From NCBI GenBank assembly GCA_025201365.1, contig JAIXMF010000016.1, forward strand, positions 62,001 through 126,000: DNA of 64,000 bases, in the 5' to 3' direction. A model generated the notes under the pieces. That model did no database searches, had not been told where the DNA came from, and was given only the letters and a program-made list of their open reading frames with translations. The position numbers and the translations under genes are program-made. Below are positions 1 to 11,840 of this stretch, in pieces (position 1 is the first letter of the stretch; every line of letters starts with the position of its first letter). This DNA comes from Syncephalis plumigaleata. Its lineage: Eukaryota; Zoopagomycota; Zoopagomycetes; Zoopagales; Piptocephalidaceae.

Positions 1-1605
1 TTAACGCTGTGCGATATTTTGCTCGTATAATATTCTGTAATGTATAGGACCATGAGTTGAATATATGTTGGTGATCAGACGGTTTGTCATTGTAGATGCT
101 GGCTATACGAGTGCTGTGTATGGCCCACAGCGCGCTAATGATAGATATATGGTTAGTAATACTGGCTTTGCCCGAGTGTAGGGTGTAAGAAAGTGTGACG
201 ATTGACTTCCAATTGAAATCTACTGACGGAGAAATTGATAATCGTGCTAGTATGTTTGTCCAAAACTGCTGAACTGGAGGGCATGACCAAAACGAATGCT
301 CTAGGGTTTCATTGGGATGTTGACAACGTGTACAAGGAACAATAGCGTTAGCCCACTTGGACACCTTCGCACCGCTCCAAATTCCTTTGTTGTTGAGCAG
401 CCACATGAAGGATTGGAGTTTTGGTGAGATTGCTGGGTTAGCTATCCGTTTCCATAATTGCTTGGGATCTACCGATGGATCGATAGTTGAGTGATGGGTA
501 GCTTTTAACGATTGGATTGACTTCCTACTGAGGTTAGCGGTAAACGACTCGATTGGCTGTGCGTTAACAATGAGTAGTTTGTGGATAGCGTCTTGCCATT
601 TAAGAGGAGGTTGTTCGCCTGCTTCCATGAATCTCTCTTTGATGTTTTGAGGAATTATGAGCTTCCTGTTCCCGAGGTGTTTCGCAACACCTTTGTGGAA
701 AGGCGATGATGAAGGATTAATGCGGTATTGGTTGTGGGACTCGTTCCAAGTGAAGAGATCGGACATGGATGTAACATTGTGTCTTCGAGCGGACGTACCT
801 GCCTTAACTGGTTTGCCTGCGTCTGTTGTTATGATACACTCGAAAGGTAGAGCTAGTATGGTTTGAGGATCGAGTTTTGCGATGTCGGGTTGTATCGAAC
901 CACCAATTGCTGACCACGCCATCAATTTATCACTCCATGGAGAGGATAATCTGTTGTTGAGACGGCACTTGTAGAACGAGTTGAGGAGAAAGGCGTACGG
1001 TTGAAAGCCTGCCTTGGATAGGGTTTGCTGTAGCAGATCTCTAGCCAGGTAGCTCCAGGGAGGGGCTGACGGCTCGAAGACTCTTTTGAACCATTTAGTG
1101 AGTAGACATTGAGCTTGTATAATTGGTGGCAAGAGGCCAAGACCTCCTTGAATCCTTGGTTGCATTATCTGCTCTAGCGATACTCTGGCTTTCTTACCTC
1201 GCCAAATAAAGGAGCGCATCATTGAATGAAGAGATGGTATTGTAGTGCTGCTCGGGGCAGCGACATGTGATGCGAACCAGAATTTAGAGAGAATAAAAGA
1301 GTTGAGTAAGAGGATTCTACCTTTAACTGATAGATCTCGCTCTCGCCATGAGTCGATACGTTTAGCAGCCGAGTTTAGAATGAGTTGTTGTTGATGGTCG
1401 ATAGCGATTTTTCCTTTGGCGAAATAAATGCCTAGGTATCTAAACGGCTCGTCCCATCGTTGCGAGGAGAAAGGTATCGTGCCTGGTGTGTTCGGGAGGG
1501 CTAGAGTGAGGGACTTGTGTTCATTGATTTTTGCATCGCTAGCTTTTTGGTGAAGGAAAAGGCCTTTTTGCAAGGAGCGTAAATAAAAAGAGAAAGAATG
1601 CGAGT
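1..1605 (-). mobile_element. 5'-truncated LINE (non-LTR retrotransposon), RT C-terminal half, runs off window
   Basis: One uninterrupted minus-strand frame of about 530 codons runs from about 1605 to the window edge. It begins inside the reverse transcriptase just after where the catalytic FADD block should lie; the first recognisable piece is the segment ending KINEHKS, followed by FRYLGI (the late RT block) and a thumb/connection region with RDLSVKGRILLLNSFI and FIWRGKKARVS. Near 240-340 lies a zf-RVT type zinc motif, PCTRCQHPNETLEHSFW followed by SCP, then ALWAIHSTR, as in fungal and plant LINE polyproteins. The ATG-initiated pieces of other frames here are shadows. Truncation at the 5' end is what target-primed reverse transcription normally leaves. 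The insertion starts about 60 bp past the stop of the gene at 1666-2808, in the same orientation. The absence of stops suggests a recent copy. Element 3' end, poly-A and target duplication lie outside the window. Confidence 0.88.
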
Positions 1606-1665
1606 CGAAATATTAATTTATTAATTGATGCCACTATATCACAATTGCTTGAACTAATTTCTCAA

Positions 1666-2808
1666 CTAGTTTCGTTTTAATCCACCTCGTTTAGCCTATA
1701 TAAATATAACATATATTAGTATCGATATGTAAACATATATGTAAATAGATAGATACCTCATCACGACGTTGTTGACTACGTAGACGTTTAACGTAACGGT
1801 CACGCTTTAGTTCCGAGGGTGTTTTCTTCGATTCCGTGCGATAATTTTGTAGGTAAACGGCCACGCGTTTCTCCACTATTTCCATGGATAGATTCGTGCC
1901 GGTCAACTCGCCTAAAGCGAGAATCTGTTGCGCTACCGCTTGTCGAAATTCGATATTAATCGGATCGCCAAGACGTGCCGCAGGATCATAACGATGCCCG
2001 TTAATCTCACTATTCTGCTGTAATGCCTGCCGTAATGTACCACGTAAATAATCCTGCTTGTCATAAAATAAATCAGCTATCAGTTAGTAGAGACTATGAT
2101 TAGATGATCACTTACTCGAATTAGTATGTAGGCATTTTTATCCAAACCATACTTATGCCACGGGGTAGGATTCACTAATGGTCTAGTCGATCTATCATCC
2201 ACGATCATTGAAGTGGAATTGGAGGATGAGGATGAGGAAGCCTCCATCTGACTTAAGGCCAATACACTTTGAATGATATCGGAAGAACTTGGACTTGTGG
2301 CGCTACTCATAGAATGCGTAATAGATTGACCGGATAATGATGTCGACATTAGAGAGGGTGGTGTAGGCGGTTGTTCCGCTAGCAATGGGAATGAAGTACT
2401 AGTGGTTGACATGGCTATCCTACCATGATTGTTATTATTGCTACTGCTATTACTACCAGTGCCATTATTATCATGTGGTAGTGACAATGCATGAGATGAT
2501 GACACTGGAATAGTCAGACTATTATGCGATGATCGATGTAGCTGATTATCCACTGGAGTAGTTGGCAATGAACCGGAACTGTTGACATGCTCGGTCGTTG
2601 TACTCATGCCAAACTGACTAGATAGCGTGGCAACATGTCGTTTAAGCCTATGATTATCTCGTTCTAATTCATCGCATCGTTTCTGTAAATCCGTAAGTCG
2701 CTGGTCAAACCGATTCAACTTTGCCTCCTTTTCTGAAATACGCGCCATCAACCAGACGATAGCCTGGTGTGTATCCGAGCTTACATTGTTGGCAGTATCC
2801 ATGCCCAA
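1666..2808 (-). CDS. Coiled-coil, Ser/Asn-rich protein with basic tail, unrecognised
   Basis: Three exons on the minus strand: 2808-2116, 2053-1757 and 1695-1666 (GTAAGT and GTATCT donors, CAG and TAG acceptors, all phase 0), giving about 339 residues. Residues 12-55 form a heptad-like helix (ISEKEAKLNRFDQRLTDLQ) typical of a dimeric coiled coil. Residues 60-205 are a Ser/Thr/Asn-rich low-complexity linker. The C-terminal 120 residues look folded: WHKYGLDKNAYILIR, then DYLRGTLRQALQQN after the first intron, and a strongly basic end (KRDRYVKRLRSQQRRDEAKR). The basic end could bind nucleic acid, but I do not recognise the family and assign no function. The last exon is only 10 codons including the stop; it is supported by frame and splice sites only. 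A LINE lies just downstream. Confidence 0.72.
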
Positions 2809-3333
2809 TATATATATGTGATTATTATTATAGCGCTTACAGTAAATGGCGCTAGTTGTGAATACGGCAATATGAGAATAATAGCAAATAATAGCGTAAG
2901 CAATGCTAATTACTTTTGTTACTTAAAGTCATCTATAAACTCATCGTATAGTAGTGGTTGCATACGAGAAGTGAGTAGATAAGCAAGAGTCACTAGTTTG
3001 TAGGTAATTGAACGAGTAATTATACTAACTATAAGAGCAGAAACACTAAGGATATGTAATGTCAGGAAATGGGAAAGAAACTCATCGTATTAGTTTCTAC
3101 CCATTGTGACAAGTGTTGAAACTAGCTAGGAATACAGGTAAACCTCACGAAACTTGCTTCATCTTTTGACCTTTCATGCCAATACTGAAATGGTTGTTCC
3201 TACTGGGCATTATACTGCATGTGCCTCATTCGAACATAACTGCAACAATTGACTACCACAAAATAAATGTTTATTGCATAGTATTGAATAAAGAACCGAG
3301 CGTTACCAACAAATTCGGGATCATACGGGTAAG
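2809..3333. other. Spacer, no gene seen
   Basis: About 525 bp between the start of the coiled-coil gene and the stop of the kinase-like gene. It is AT-rich with short runs of near-repeated text (AATAATAGC-type). No convincing coding frame, RNA gene or repeat boundary is visible. It should hold the promoter of the minus-strand gene ending at 1666 and the 3' end of the next gene. Confidence 0.5.
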
Positions 3334-4604
3334 TTAACGAGCAGTCAACTGGAATACACCAGGAAATTGTGGCAGAATAGTATCACCGAAATAGTTCTGC
3401 ATTGAATGAACTTCATTCAACGAAAATATAAAACTTCTACAATCGCTAATACTTCGTACCACAGATTTCACCGATGTAAGCGAAATGTACGCTTTCGTGG
3501 CTGCTACAATCTGTTCATAGCTCAGCTGTTTGCGGTTGACCTTGTCCTGGGCGGTACTTTCTTGTATATTCTTCTCTATGTTGTCATATCGACCTTGAAT
3601 GACTATCGGTGGAGGCTGTTTAACGCTCATGAGTCTCATATAGGTTGAGATAAAATCGGAAACTTGAATATAGAAATAGCCGCATCCATAGGAGTTCAAC
3701 TGTCCATAATTGTTTTCCTTTAAAGTGTTGGCATCCAAAAGTTTCCTCTCCTTCGGGAGTATTGGTGCTATGTCGAAATCGATCAACACTACTCTCAACT
3801 TTCCGTCAGGTTTTTTCTGTATTATTATATCTGCATTCATAGGTTAGCTTATCGTATTGGTATTTATATTTTGTTGACACTTACTTTGTGCGTGGAAATC
3901 GCCGTGTGCAATGCCTGCATTATAAAGATAGATAGCGGCTAGGGAAGAGCGTTAGCAAAGATACGATATAATATAACGATAATATACCTTGGAGTAGTTG
4001 CGGTACAACTTCATTAATGATGACGATACGCTCCGCATAGTTGGCTTTATCCAAATACGTCTTCAATAGATTGCCATCAACATAACGATAAATAACGCAA
4101 TTTCCTTGAGGCTGATTCGGGGGAACAGTTTCGAAACGCTTTAATGGATACGCCACATTCTCTTGATAGGATGCGAAAGCGCTATTCCTCGGACTAGCTA
4201 GCGCTGCTTTGAGTGCCTTGTATGCAAAGTAAGTACTCGTATAGATGGCATTTGTTATACTTACATCGAACGCGGCGTTCTCTTTATTCCCCGGGGCACA
4301 CTTCATGAACCCAGTCTCACCGCCGAGTTTAACAATGGCAGAACTGAAATGGGCTTCACCACCAGGATGCCAATATATCCTTTGTATTCCATGGCTTTTA
4401 GCTATCGTGTGTACGAACTGGCGTGCATAAGAGTATGGATTTTGACTTCCTAAAAACATATTGCTATGTTAGAATTGAATAAGTGATCAACAAAATGATA
4501 TTACCGGTAATTCCTCCACCAACTGCTTGGGTTTGTGCGGCATAAGATACTAATGCTAATATCGTGGCTACCATCAAGGTGCCGTAACGAGTTGAAAAGT
4601 GCAT
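3334..4604 (-). CDS. Secreted protein-kinase/phosphotransferase-like protein
   Basis: Four exons: 4604-4505, 4449-3988, 3938-3885 and 3830-3334, summing to 1113 nt (370 residues). The first exon encodes a signal peptide, MHFSTRYGTLMVATILALVS then YAAQTQA, so the protein probably enters the secretory pathway. The body has a kinase-like fold: a possible ATP lysine in ETGFMKCAPGNKE (about residue 85), the catalytic loop HGDFHAQN (about 199-206) and a metal motif IDFD in place of DFG. HGD...N plus IDFD resembles the aminoglycoside/choline-kinase-like branch of the kinase fold more than classical Ser/Thr kinases. The catalytic loop is split by an intron, and an in-frame ATG just upstream of exon 4 is intronic, not a start. 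No transmembrane segment is seen after the signal peptide. Substrate unknown; it could be an effector or a lumenal kinase. Confidence 0.78.
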
Positions 4605-5684
4605 GTTATGTTCGTGATATTCTGTATAGTCTAACGTTATAGTGAATGATTTGAGTGAATGAATAGCGCAAGAGATTACTGGTACAAGTAAGAATAATAT
4701 TGCGGATGCTTTCTATTTATTCCTTGGAAGTTCAAGCTCATCATACTCCGATTAGAATGGCGATGTTTCAGTATTAAATTGAGTATTACTAGAAATATAA
4801 GCTTATTTCTGCATATATACATTTGCTATTAAGAGCGCTACAAAGAAATCGTTTATTTTCCGATACCCCGTATACACAAATAAGAATGGCATGATTAGTA
4901 CTGATATGGATAGTAGAATCATCGATGATGATTCTACATGGAACATCGATGAATTCGAAGGCTAATTAGATGTATGACATCCACCTGCTAATCAACGGAT
5001 TAACATGGTAATACGGCACATGAACAAACTACGCATAAATTGGTAGCAGAGACGAATACTACACTATAGTGGCATGAAATAAGAGATCGAATAACATCAT
5101 TTCGTGAAATAGTCGTCGTAACCATGCATTACTTTCTATAAGGATATTGTCCATATGGATCTTTGCACCAAATAAATCGTTACTGTTCCATTTCTTTCAC
5201 CGAGAAATAGCTCATAATTGTTAATGAATGAAATGAGCACGTTATTATTGGTAGTTGCGATAATACACTGTCATCGCTATGATATGGATTGATTTACATT
5301 CAGCTATACTCATATACATGGCGTTCAATACAATGACAATAGCAAATGTATGATGGTTGTAACAGATGTACGCGTCATTATTGATGAAGTATTCTGAAAT
5401 GATGATGATGTGTAGATTCAGACAATTGACAGATCATACGGTTACACGGCATGATAAACAATTACCATTTCATTTAATTTGTACTTGCTTACTGAATGTA
5501 CTCTCAATAAGCAATAGATCGACAATGCAACCATACCAATATCCGCCATCATCATCAGCCCGGTTATAAATCGACCACTGCTTGACATACTCAGCTTGTC
5601 ATCCTCATACTCGCTCTTCTACGCTACTCTACTCTCGTTCTAATCAGTTTATCTGTCTATCCATTTCACTAGGTCAACATCAAC
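4605..5684. other. Spacer with upstream region of the kinase-like gene
   Basis: About 1.1 kb of AT-rich DNA without a credible gene; the short open frame at 5366-5569 has no coding character. A TATAAA box sits at 5565-5570 on the plus strand, about 115 bp before the small secreted-peptide-like ORF, followed by a C/T-rich leader. Confidence 0.5.
5565..5570 (+). promoter_or_regulatory. TATA box of the small peptide ORF
   Basis: TATAAA followed by a pyrimidine-rich stretch (CTCATACTCGCTC and similar) resembles a core promoter with a short leader, positioned for transcription into the ORF at 5685. No other gene on the plus strand lies close enough to use it. Confidence 0.4.
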
Positions 5685-5819
5685 ATAAAGTTCTCTGCCA
5701 TTATCGCTATTACCGTCGCCATTGTCGCTCTCATCAGCCTGATCGCCGTTGAAGCTAATCCCAATAGGATGCGTCGTGCTCCTGGTTGCGAAAACCCTAC
5801 CCTTATCGGAGATTGTTAA
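5685..5819 (+). pseudogene. Small secreted peptide-like ORF lacking an ATG
   Basis: A 44-codon frame reads like a secreted precursor: KFSAIIAITVAIVALISLIA (signal peptide core), VEANPNRMRR (ending in a dibasic, Kex2-like site) and the tail APGCENPTLIGDC, a 13-residue peptide with two cysteines that could close a ring. The codon where the start is expected, before AAG TTC, reads ATA; an in-frame TAG lies 15 nt upstream and no ATG exists between the TATA box and the ORF. It is therefore either a decayed gene, a base error, or uses a non-AUG start. The composition (hydrophobic core, then polar, then Cys tail) is unlikely by chance, but no family is recognised. Confidence 0.4.
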
Positions 5820-7053
5820 CACACACTCGAATAAGCAGACAAGACAAGGACATCATCAAGTAGATATTATAGGTATTCAAGTCAAGAATGTATTGGTGCA
5901 AGACCCTTTAGTGTCCATGTCATTCAAGCCATTATTCCTTGGTACAACAACAAATATATCTACAAGATCATTCAATCATTTATCGAATAAATATGTCGTA
6001 TTCTGACCATTACACTAATCGATAGTAATGATAAAAATATGCTCGTCTAACATTCAATAATAACTATTACAAACTATTCGATCAAAATTCCCGCAATTAA
6101 CTTGTAAGCAACGTACAAAGGAATCAAGTACAAATCAAGCGAGCACAAAACTAGTAGTTGTAGTGCTACTTATAAAATAGCAAAGGTCATTCATTCATCG
6201 AATAGAATAAAGAATAATGATTATACATGTGAAATGTGCTAGCACTGATTACCGTTAGCTAGACAACACTCACAAATAAGCAATACTCCCTAGAATATCG
6301 AAGGTGGTGCAGGTGCAATCAAGGGGCGATGTCATTGGCATGCATACGCAACTAACTTTCTTGTTTTCTTTTTCAGAAATCATGTTGTTAATCATAACAA
6401 ATCGTTTACGGTCACATGTTCTACAAGTAAATATCATGGCCTTAGGCGTAAACCGCCTATTATAGATGATTTGTTTTGCAAAATATTGATGGTGTCAGCC
6501 TTGATCACATAGATTTGACCGATTTGTTTACATTAGCCCGAGAAAAGTCTCCAGGTTACACTCACCAGCACCTATATACAAACTTCTACTATATTTTGGC
6601 AGCCAAGGAACACCGTGCATACCCTATCAACGCTGGTAGAGGCTGTTGCCAATCGTCAACAAAGCTACACGTAAACATATCAACAAACCAACAAACCGAC
6701 CATCGTAGCCAATCCTCGCTTGTAAACATAATTGTTGATGACATCGTCACCTTTCTTCTGTCACTTCTACCAATTGATTCATCATTGTTTACAACTAGTG
6801 GAAACTAACCTAATCGAACGCATTTGCTCGCTCGCTCGCTCGATTCATACTGGTTGTTCTCTTCTTTGTTACGCGCCATTTCTTTGTCTAACAAAAATCT
6901 ATGAATCACAAGTCCCTTTATTCCATTAGTTGTAACTGGTGCATGCTCGACCGACTACTATACCATTTTTACTCTTCACTCCTTTTCTCTCACTTAATAA
7001 TAGTAATAATAATATACTAGTGCCGGTTTCTCTTTTGAGCTATTGAATTATTA
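5820..7053. other. Spacer, no gene seen
   Basis: About 1.2 kb. Short open frames at 6476-6808 and 6732-6929 show no conserved features. A strong polypyrimidine-AG (TTTTCTTTTTCAG) ends near 6376 and could be an acceptor for an unseen leader exon of the gene starting at 7054. CTCGCTCGCTCG occurs near 6828. Confidence 0.4.
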
Positions 7054-7684
7054 ATGACTGTCCATCAGTTCAGCGTTTCAGAGATCCATTCATCTCCCAA
7101 TCAAGCGTTGAATCCCATTATCACCAGGCGTCGTCTATTGTCTATTTTCAAGTTAGAAAGGTTGGGGTTGCTTCCGTTATCTATTTGTACGACATCCTTG
7201 AACAGTAACATGGAAGCCAGTCATCCACAATTACACGCACGGCATTTCATGCCCATTGACAATAATTTGAATGATCGTCGGTCAAAGACAAGTTTTCCGC
7301 TTGGTTCACGACTTACATTTCAGTCGCTGAAGCAGCAGAGTACACGTATTGCATTTGCAGTTAGTCAGCGTACAACCAAGATGCAACAGGCGATGAACAC
7401 CTGGATCAACTATGGCAGCCTCAATAATCGTCGACGAAACGAAATGAAGGTATGTAAACATGGGCACAGGCATACTCATACCCATAGAGCAATCGTTGTT
7501 TTCATTAATACAGTATTGATTTAGCAACCACCGATGCCTCCGAATGTAGTTGAAATCCATGAGAGAATACGCATTCTATGCGCCGATCTAAGCAATAACC
7601 AGTCTAATGAACGTGTAAAGCATTATTATGATTATGGTAAATGATAAACATGAAATGATTCCTGTCGCTAATAAGGATTACTAC

Positions 7685-7720
<36 letters not shown>

Positions 7721-10182
7721 ATAGCACCCTTTTATTTGTTACAGCTGATCGCACAGTTATTCCGAACGGATACCTCTCGCAATGCTTTGTGTATGTCAAC
7801 CGGTATGAGATGGATCGGTATGAATATTCGTTACCAGTCTGCACGTAAGAAAAGTTATCACTTGAACTTCGATTATGTAAGCGTACTTGAATTACTACGA
7901 TACATGTGTAGTTGCTATACGTGTACCCGTTTTAATTCATCATCATAACACTAAAGCTGATTGCTTCTTAGAACACCAATTCGAGTAGGAAATACTTGAC
8001 ACCGACCCAGTATGTACAGCAAGTCGTGGACGTTGCCTGGGATTGTATACGTGCCATGGCCAAGTCACCGGGTAGCGTAAAACCCTACGAGTGTGACTGG
8101 CTACTTCGACAGTTTTGTATTATTTATGGTGTTGCAGTTACCGAATTAAATATGGTAAACCAACCAATTGCAACGTGTAATGGTAGTCATCGCTAACGAT
8201 CGTTTAACTTGTTCATCTTTTAGTATAACACGACTATGATAAAGCATTTGAAAGTGATAGCAGCATTGCCGACAATGACCAATCTGGCCGGTAACAATGC
8301 TTACACACTGGCGTGTGCCGTAGAGAAAAAGCCATGGACGGCAATGCACATTCAAGATATATGCCGTGCACCCTCCACTATGAATACTAACAACAACAAC
8401 AGCAACACTGTTGATAATAGTAATGGTACAAGGAAGGATTCCCTTAATGCACACTCGACTAGCCAGAAACTCGATACTAATGGCCACTCTACTTGTGGTG
8501 ATAGTAATCATCCAGTCTTACACTTGAGTGCAACAATACTAAATCCTTGCAATGACAATACCACGCTTACTTCATCCGATACACGCAAGTTCTCTCCGTT
8601 GTCCGATTTATCCGAATCGTCATCATCGTCATCATCATCGAGTGTTGCCACACCTATATCCGAGTCGAAACAATCTATTCTACCGAATTCCACGCGTTTA
8701 ACATCTGCAGTACCGCTGGCAACTACAATAGCTGCTAATCGGCACTTGTCACATTTACCGTCTTTGAAGGCATCGCTTGAAATTCAATCTTCGACACATC
8801 CAACAAAATCATCCGTGGCCGATATATCCACAACAAGTGCTCTACCCGCTTGGCAGGATGCATCAGAAACCCTTAATAATCGCACTCCAATGGAGCCATT
8901 AACCGAATCACAACTGAACCATATGCAGTCATCGCATGTTTCATTGCATAGCGTATTGTCATCCATATCCGTTTCCACCGATACCGAATATTTATCCTGT
9001 ATATCTACTACAGAACTAGAACAGAATATAGACAACGATGATGCTGACGGCAATGATGATGATGGTGAAGACGATAGTGAAGATAATCATAACATTCGAG
9101 CGCGTGTCCTTGGACAAATTATGCATACATTTCCAAGGTAACAAAGAGAAAACAACAATAATAACAACATGTAAAATCTTATGTTAGCCACTAACCATTG
9201 TTTCAAGTAAACCTAATCTAATCCCTTTGTCAGCGAACATCATGGCACGACTTATTCATGAATTGCCACAGACGTGCGTTTCTCTCGATCATCAACTGAT
9301 ACGGGAACTTAACTTATGCGTTGAATTCCTGGTAGATGATGAAATGGATCCTTCAGGTAAGAGGTCAAGCAACAGAGACGATGACAACCAGCGAATAACT
9401 AACTAATCAATTACTTCTTTACTGCTTCTTCATTTCCATCATTAGATGTGGCCACGGCAAGTCATTGGCTAAGAGAAAGTCCCGATCGAGCAGAGTTACG
9501 CAAGATCAACGCAATGGGACTGGAAGTGTATCGGGAACACTTTTTCTCGACATTTTACAAACGATATCCGCAATTCAAAAGGCAAGAGGATGCGATTCAC
9601 GATGTGATTGAGCATGACAGCAACAGCAACAATAAGAGTGGCTCAAAATCAACAAAGAACACAGAGACTTACTCGCCAATCGGCCCGCCCATTATTGATC
9701 CTCGTTTGGTGGCGGCACATTTAAAGTATGTTTGCCAACAATTCCCCTACGGATTAATTACCGATGCTGTTCGTGATGCTCTACTCGAGCTTATGCCGTC
9801 GGATGTACGCACCGATGCCGACTGGCAGCCTAACATGCCACAAATCAATACAATCCGACTGTTACTGCAAACGAATATGGTCAGACTACGCTTACTCGAT
9901 CAGATTATGCGTGTCATTCGACGCATCCTACAAGTGCAGCAGGTCGATCAAATTACCCCACTAGGCCTGGCCGTACTCTTGCCCATCACCTCTGGTTCGG
10001 AAGTGACTAATATCGCCTTGCTAAAACGTTGGCACATTTGTCTTAGCACGCTACTGTCCCGCGTATGGGGTGTATTCAATCTTACACGCAAGCATACGAT
10101 GAGCTCACTCGATGACCACGACTGGAAATGGATAGTCGAGCTGAACACCTACGAGGAAGAGAAGCTACCACTACTATTCTGA
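7054..10182 (+). CDS. Divergent RhoGAP-like domain protein
   Basis: Seven exons: 7054-7449, 7525-7614, 7745-7876, 7972-8154, 8224-9137, 9208-9356 and 9446-10182, totalling 2601 nt (866 residues) with all phases compatible. Residues 1-300 are conserved-looking but unassigned (CDWLLRQFCIIYGVAV). Residues 300-570 are Ser/Thr/Asn-rich and end in an acidic block. The C-terminal third resembles a RhoGAP fold: LVAAHLKYVCQQFPYGLI aligns with the 'VAs-LK-lreLPePLi' segment, and LLDQIMRVIRRI...QVDQITPLGLAVLLPI with the 'L..l...L..v....NkMt..NLA.vf.P' segment. I see no clear GaFR arginine-finger motif, so catalysis is doubtful. The acceptor of exon 6 (TTTCAAG) was chosen because the nearer CAG gives an immediate stop. 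The start could instead be the ATG at 7210. The family call is an inference from pattern. Confidence 0.65.
7683..7721 (+). repeat. (GAT)n microsatellite in an intron
   Basis: About thirteen GAT/TGA units within intron 2 (7615-7744) of the RhoGAP-like gene. Read in one frame it makes a poly-Asp ORF, which is spurious. Confidence 0.8.
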
Positions 10183-10496
10183 GAAACGAAGAAGGCATAC
10201 CGATGTCAACTTTCTTGTTTGTAATTTAAACAACTCAATTGCTTCCAATTATCATCTAACAATAAATACACGATACACTTTATGTATTACTATTACATGA
10301 CAGTAGTTAACGTCATCAAACAATCTATTCTAATGGTGATGCGAATTGATTTATTAATATGAATGTAAACAATCAAAATGAAAAAAATGATGTCGATCCA
10401 CGTTTGATTCAATGGTGATGCACAGACAAGCATAAACCACTTATCGCTTTCTAGTTCTTTATTGTTATTATTATTATTATAGTAGCGGCTGTCACT
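10183..10496. other. Intergenic spacer
   Basis: About 314 bp between the stop of the RhoGAP-like gene and the DcpS start. AT-rich, with an ATT trinucleotide run just before the DcpS ATG. No gene. Confidence 0.5.
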
Positions 10497-11840
10497 ATGG
10501 CATCAACGACATCTAATACTGCGTTGGACAGTGCCGTTGTTGACACGTCTTCAACGGTGGATATTCGACAATTCAAGTTGACTCGCATACTTAATGAAGG
10601 TAAACTACTACAAGCGATAACGAGGATACATTTCAGTAATCTAAATAACCGCTAAAGAACCTTACAGTAAAGCGATATTCCTACTGGGAACCCTGCCTGA
10701 CCCATCTATCGCTAGTGGTGAACCCGTAGATACGCTACTTATTGCCGAGAAACTGCACTTTACTCCTTCCGAGATTACACTTTTTACGCAACGACGTTTA
10801 GGCGAAACACAAGTGACAGGACGGAATGACGTGTACCACTGGCTTAAGGGTAAATTCAACGAGGCACCAACATCCATCGTGAACACGATAGACACTACTC
10901 GTGATGGTAGTCCAGGGGCAGCCTCGAGTAGCACTAGTATCGAGTATGACTGGTGGGATGTTAAAATGACCATTATCTATCCGGCAACGGAAGCTGTAAG
11001 TAACATCGAGAACTGATCTACTCCTCTACTATTATTTGTTGACACTGTTATTGACGCGTCGTCATTTATAGCATATCCGTAAGTACACTTATCAGGAACA
11101 ACGAGTTATTCGTGAAACGGCAGAAATCTATACATCCGTAGTAGTGCCGTATATCACCGCCCTTTCTCCATCTCGACTACAATGGATTTACAACATCTTG
11201 GATGGCATATCCGAGCAGGATCGTATACTCTACCAAGATCCAGATCCACATACTGGATTCGTACTTTTACCGGATAGGTAAGCAATCATGATACATTAGC
11301 TATAATAGCAGTAGCAATAATGACTACTAATATTTATTATAGTAAATGGGATGGACAAACGATGGAGAGTTTATACTTAGTGGCCATATCACAAGCTCGT
11401 GGTATTCGTTCTTTACGCGATTTACGCGCTTGTCATCTTCCATTACTACGCGGTATGCGTGATAGAATTAGAAAGGTGGCATACGAACGATTTAACCTAC
11501 CCGGTCATCAGCTACGTTTATTCTTCCATTACCAGCCTACTTATTGTAAGTCATTGTGATGTAGAACACGAGAATGAACTGCGTTAACTTGATAACAAAA
11601 CTACTAGATCATCTACATGTCCATGTCACTCATGTAAGGAATGACAAACTAAGTGGTATGACAGTGGGACAGTCATATCTACTCGATAATGTCATTAGTA
11701 CACTGGAGTGTATGGATAAATACTACGAGCAATGCTCGATCACTTATATACTGGGCGTTAATCATCCACTATATCCTGAACTAGAGAAGCATAACGCGGT
11801 AGTTACACTAGATGACGATGACAACAACAACAGCCAGTAA
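10497..11840 (+). CDS. DCPS: Scavenger mRNA-decapping enzyme DcpS
   Basis: Five exons: 10497-10599, 10658-10995, 11072-11277, 11343-11545 and 11608-11840 (1083 nt, 360 residues, close to the usual 340-350). DcpS hydrolyses the m7GpppN left after 3'-5' mRNA decay, in cytosol and nucleus. The N-terminal swapped domain is visible (FKLTRILNEEPYSKAIFLLG). The linker WWDVKMTIIYPATEAHIRKY is the family's 'D.K.t.iyPAt..HI.KY' signature. The C-terminal HIT motif, YHLHVHVTH at about residue 283, carries the His triad with the central nucleophilic His; the intron before it splits the Tyr codon. Everything needed for activity looks present. The next gene, Nup54, is convergent: the two stops lie 129 bp apart. 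Confidence 0.95.

Noticed and set aside
3334-3840. Separate gene starting at the in-frame ATG at 3840
   Set aside because: That ATG lies in an intron; splicing at 3830 completes the kinase loop HGDFHAQN followed by IIIQKKPDG.
6476-6929. Two overlapping ORFs of 110 and 65 codons
   Set aside because: No codon or motif signal, AT-rich spacer; likely chance.
7628-7948. 106-codon ORF with a poly-Asp run
   Set aside because: The run is a GAT microsatellite inside an intron; the true exon 7745-7876 uses another frame phase with flanking splice sites.
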